Assembly: GCA_900771085.1 (NCBI GenBank)
Contig: CAAGMR010000062.1
Span: forward strand, 1-6,827
Length of the DNA: 6,827 nucleotides
DNA from: Clostridia bacterium
GTDB lineage: Bacteria > Bacillota > Clostridia > Oscillospirales > Acutalibacteraceae
Direction of reading: 5' to 3'
Both the position numbers and the translations under genes were made by a program. Below the pieces are notes generated by a model, which was not told the origin of the DNA, ran no database searches, and saw only the letters and a program-made list of their open reading frames with translations. Positions 5,390 to 6,827 of the stretch are shown piece by piece. The stretch's first letter is position 1. The number at the start of each line of letters is the position of its first letter.

Positions 5390-6347
5390 AGAAAAGAAAA
5401 GTGTATGCGAGATAACCGGCATATAAAACCAGTAGGGTTATGCCACCTGCTCGCGTAAGCTGATTCCTGACAGTGATACTGATCGCAACGTATAAAACAA
5501 CCCCTGCCCCAAAGGCGAAAATGGTATCAATAAACGAAGTTATCGGTACTCTTATTGGAATTATCATTCCTGAAACACCAAGTATTAACAATGCGTTGAA
5601 AATATTGCTTCCCACAATGTTACCTATGGCTATGTCATCCTCCCCTTTGCGGGCGGCTGTTACAGAAGTAAACAGCTCCGGCAAAGACGTTCCGAGAGCC
5701 ACTATTGTGACGGCAATAATCCTTTCGCTGATTCCGGCGAAAGCGGCCAGTTTACAGGCTGAACGGACAGATAATTCTGCACCGAGAATAACCAGAGTCA
5801 GGCCAAATATCATGAGAACAATCATTTTCTTTTTGCTTCCGGTCAATTCGGGTATTTCACTTTCCTCTTTAACAAGCTCATAATCTGCTTTTTCGCTTTT
5901 TGCTCTGACAAAGATGTAGACCATATACGTAAAGAACATCAGCAGCAGAATAAGTGCTTCCGGCCTGTCTATAACGCCGTCGTAAACCATAAAAAGTAAT
6001 GCCAGTGTCGCGCCAAGCATTACCGGAATTTCAACGTAAATGGTTGAATTCTGAACCTTCAGATTACTGATTACTGCTGACAGTCCAAGGATCAGCAGAA
6101 TGTTTAAGATATTACTTCCGACAACATTGCCAAAAGCAATATCACTATTCCCTTTTATTGCCGAATCAGCGCTTACGGCAAGTTCAGGAAAGCTCGTTCC
6201 CATTGCAACGATGGTAAGGCCGATAACAATTGGCGAAATGTGCAGTGTTTTTGCCGTAGTCACCGCTCCGTCCACGAAGAGGTCGGAGCCTTTCCACAGC
6301 ATAACGAAGCCAATAATCAGCAATATAATCTGTAAAAATATATTCAT
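5388..6347 (-). CDS. Calcium/sodium antiporter, CaCA family (YrbG-like)
   Basis: Predicted 319-residue integral membrane protein that exchanges cytoplasmic Ca2+ (or a related cation) for Na+ or H+. The two inverted halves each carry the family's alpha repeat: VAMGTSFPELAVS (47-59) with GNVVGSNILN (73-82), and VALGTSLPELFTS (216-228) with GNIVGSNIFN (242-251). The ion-binding residues Glu55 and Glu224 and the GSN motifs are intact. About ten hydrophobic helices are split by a short charged cytoplasmic loop (about 148-174), as is usual for full-length bacterial members. ATG 6347 has GGAGG (6352-6356) 4 nt upstream, a tight but workable spacing; a TTG at 6392 would require translating through the leader hairpin and is rejected. 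First gene of a two-gene operon with the Hrb-like fusion. An intrinsic-terminator-like hairpin sits between its promoter and its RBS, so expression may depend on read-through. The exact ion pair cannot be settled from sequence. Confidence 0.95.
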   Translation of the reverse strand: MNIFLQIILLIIGFVMLWKGSDLFVDGAVTTAKTLHISPIVIGLTIVAMGTSFPELAVSADSAIKGNSDIAFGNVVGSNILNILLILGLSAVISNLKVQNSTIYVEIPVMLGATLALLFMVYDGVIDRPEALILLLMFFTYMVYIFVRAKSEKADYELVKEESEIPELTGSKKKMIVLMIFGLTLVILGAELSVRSACKLAAFAGISERIIAVTIVALGTSLPELFTSVTAARKGEDDIAIGNIVGSNIFNALLILGVSGMIIPIRVPITSFIDTIFAFGAGVVLYVAISITVRNQLTRAGGITLLVLYAGYLAYTFLF

Positions 6348-6351
6348 ATGT

Positions 6352-6356
6352 CCTCC
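6352..6356 (-). promoter_or_regulatory. RBS GGAGG of the antiporter, directly after a T-tract
   Basis: GGAGG follows the T-tract of the leader hairpin without a gap and lies 4 nt before ATG 6347. It fixes this start over the TTG at 6392. Confidence 0.85.
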
Positions 6357-6390
6357 AAAAAAAGAAGGGGCTGACACACGTGTCAGCCCC
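6357..6390 (-). terminator. Intrinsic terminator/attenuator hairpin in the antiporter leader
   Basis: A perfect 10-bp GC-rich stem (GGGGCTGACA at 6367-6376 with TGTCAGCCCC at 6381-6390), 4-nt loop, followed on the minus strand by TTCTTTTTTT (6357-6366). The + direction lacks a T-tract, so it acts on minus-strand transcripts only. It may end the DUF1232 transcript, but no promoter can fit between it and the antiporter RBS, so antiporter mRNA must pass through it. Confidence 0.85.
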
Positions 6391-6434
6391 AACTAATTTG
6401 AGTTCTTTCGACCAATATATTATCCCTTGATTTG

Positions 6435-6464
6435 ATTATATCAGTGCTGTGACATAATTATCAA
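6435..6464 (-). promoter_or_regulatory. Strong promoter upstream of the antiporter operon
   Basis: Minus-strand -35 TTGATA (6459-6464; 5 of 6 consensus bases), an 18-bp spacer, and a perfect -10 TATAAT (6435-6440) preceded by TGA (extended -10). The -35 overlaps the TGA stop of the DUF1232 gene. Transcription should start near 6428, about 80 nt before ATG 6347 and about 38 nt before the leader hairpin. Confidence 0.78.
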
Positions 6465-6827
6465 GCATTAGTACTATCTGTGTTTCTAGCCTTCTGCCAA
6501 TCCTTGAACTTCTTAAGATCGCCGTCAACCATATTCCAGCAGAGACCTGCGATAAGAGCATCATCAACCTTACCGATTACAGGAATAAAGTCAGGAATGA
6601 GGTCAATTGGAGATACGAAGTAAACGATTGCGAGTGCAGCTGCACCGATTGTCTTGGTAGGTACGTCAGTATAATTGCCATTAGCATATTCTACTACGAG
6701 TTCAGCAAGAGAAAAGATCTTCTGAAGCTGTGTTCCTGCCTTTGGAACATCCTTAGAAGCTACTTCTGCCTTTGTAAGTACATCCATGAGGATGTCGCTT
6801 GAAAGAATCTTTTTACCATACTCTGCA
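6461..6827 (-). CDS. DUF1232 / YkvA-like small membrane protein, 5' end cut by window edge
   Basis: The visible 121 C-terminal residues hold the DUF1232 core: AALAIVYFVSPIDLIPDFIPVIGKVDDALIAGLCW, where SPIDLIPDFIP and the later DD are the family hallmarks. The segment is hydrophobic and probably membrane-embedded or membrane-associated; the function of the family is not established. The ATG at 6787 has no ribosome binding site, and the same frame stays open to the window edge, reading EYGKKILSSDILMDVLTKAEV. I therefore treat the gene as continuing beyond base 6827, with its start not visible. The stop codon TGA (6461-6463) lies within the -35 element of the next promoter, and the hairpin at 6357-6390 may also serve as its terminator. 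Confidence 0.85.
   Translation of the reverse strand, partial: AEYGKKILSSDILMDVLTKAEVASKDVPKAGTQLQKIFSLAELVVEYANGNYTDVPTKTIGAAALAIVYFVSPIDLIPDFIPVIGKVDDALIAGLCWNMVDGDLKKFKDWQKARNTDSTNA

Noticed and set aside
5473..5883. 136-residue open frame on the + strand
   Set aside because: It is antisense to the antiporter gene, has no family resemblance that I recognise, and follows from the codon composition of a membrane protein.
6345..6392. TTG start for the antiporter at 6392
   Set aside because: It has no SD and the added residues would be encoded by the terminator hairpin and the real RBS.
6391..6434. Known riboswitch in the antiporter leader
   Set aside because: The space before the hairpin is only about 38 nt. 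I see no match to the fluoride, yybP-ykoY (Mn2+), NiCo or M-box consensus.
6785..6827. ATG 6787 as the true start of the DUF1232 gene
   Set aside because: No SD precedes it and the frame stays open to the window edge with plausible protein sequence.

Overview
The window looks like chromosomal DNA from a low-to-moderate GC Firmicute, most likely a clostridial gut-type bacterium (Lachnospiraceae-like). The grounds are AGGAGG-type ribosome binding sites, sigma-A-like TATAAT promoters, intrinsic hairpin/T-tract terminators, a CAP-domain protein with GWW cell-surface repeats, and a flavin reductase-rubredoxin fusion typical of anaerobes. The taxon is an inference from protein style; no rRNA or tRNA is present. 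Every gene I can support lies on the minus strand, so the layout is described from high to low coordinates, in the direction of transcription.

(1) 6461-6827: the 3' part of a small DUF1232/YkvA-like membrane protein that starts beyond the window. (2) 5388-6347 and 4725-5375: a two-gene operon of a CaCA-family Na+/Ca2+ antiporter and an Hrb-like flavin reductase-rubredoxin fusion. It has a strong promoter (6435-6464), a terminator-like hairpin inside its own 5' leader just before the antiporter RBS (6357-6390), and a clear terminator at its end (4666-4702). (3) 3259-4458: a single-gene unit encoding a secreted CAP/SCP-domain protein with a C-terminal array of 22-residue aromatic repeats. Its promoter is flanked by two copies of the palindrome GTGAG-N6-CTCAC, 52 bp apart, and a symmetric terminator follows the gene. 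(4) 3104 down to 1 and beyond: an operon of an XRE-type regulator, a GT2 glycosyltransferase, a Wzz/CpsC-type chain-length protein and an LCP (LytR-CpsA-Psr) enzyme that runs off the left edge. Its promoter (3168-3196) overlaps another N6-spaced palindrome.

Unit 4 reads as the start of an exopolysaccharide or capsule locus: the glycosyltransferase builds glycan, the Wzz-like protein sets chain length or export, and the LCP protein transfers the glycan to the cell wall, with the XRE gene as probable local regulator. The CAP/repeat protein next to it is likely another surface component. Unit 2 combines ion homeostasis with a redox protein that in related anaerobes donates electrons to oxygen- or NO-reducing flavodiiron proteins.

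No mobile element, CRISPR array, tRNA, rRNA or defence system was seen. The most notable features are regulatory: the phased palindrome pair around the CAP promoter, and the terminator placed between promoter and start codon of the antiporter operon.
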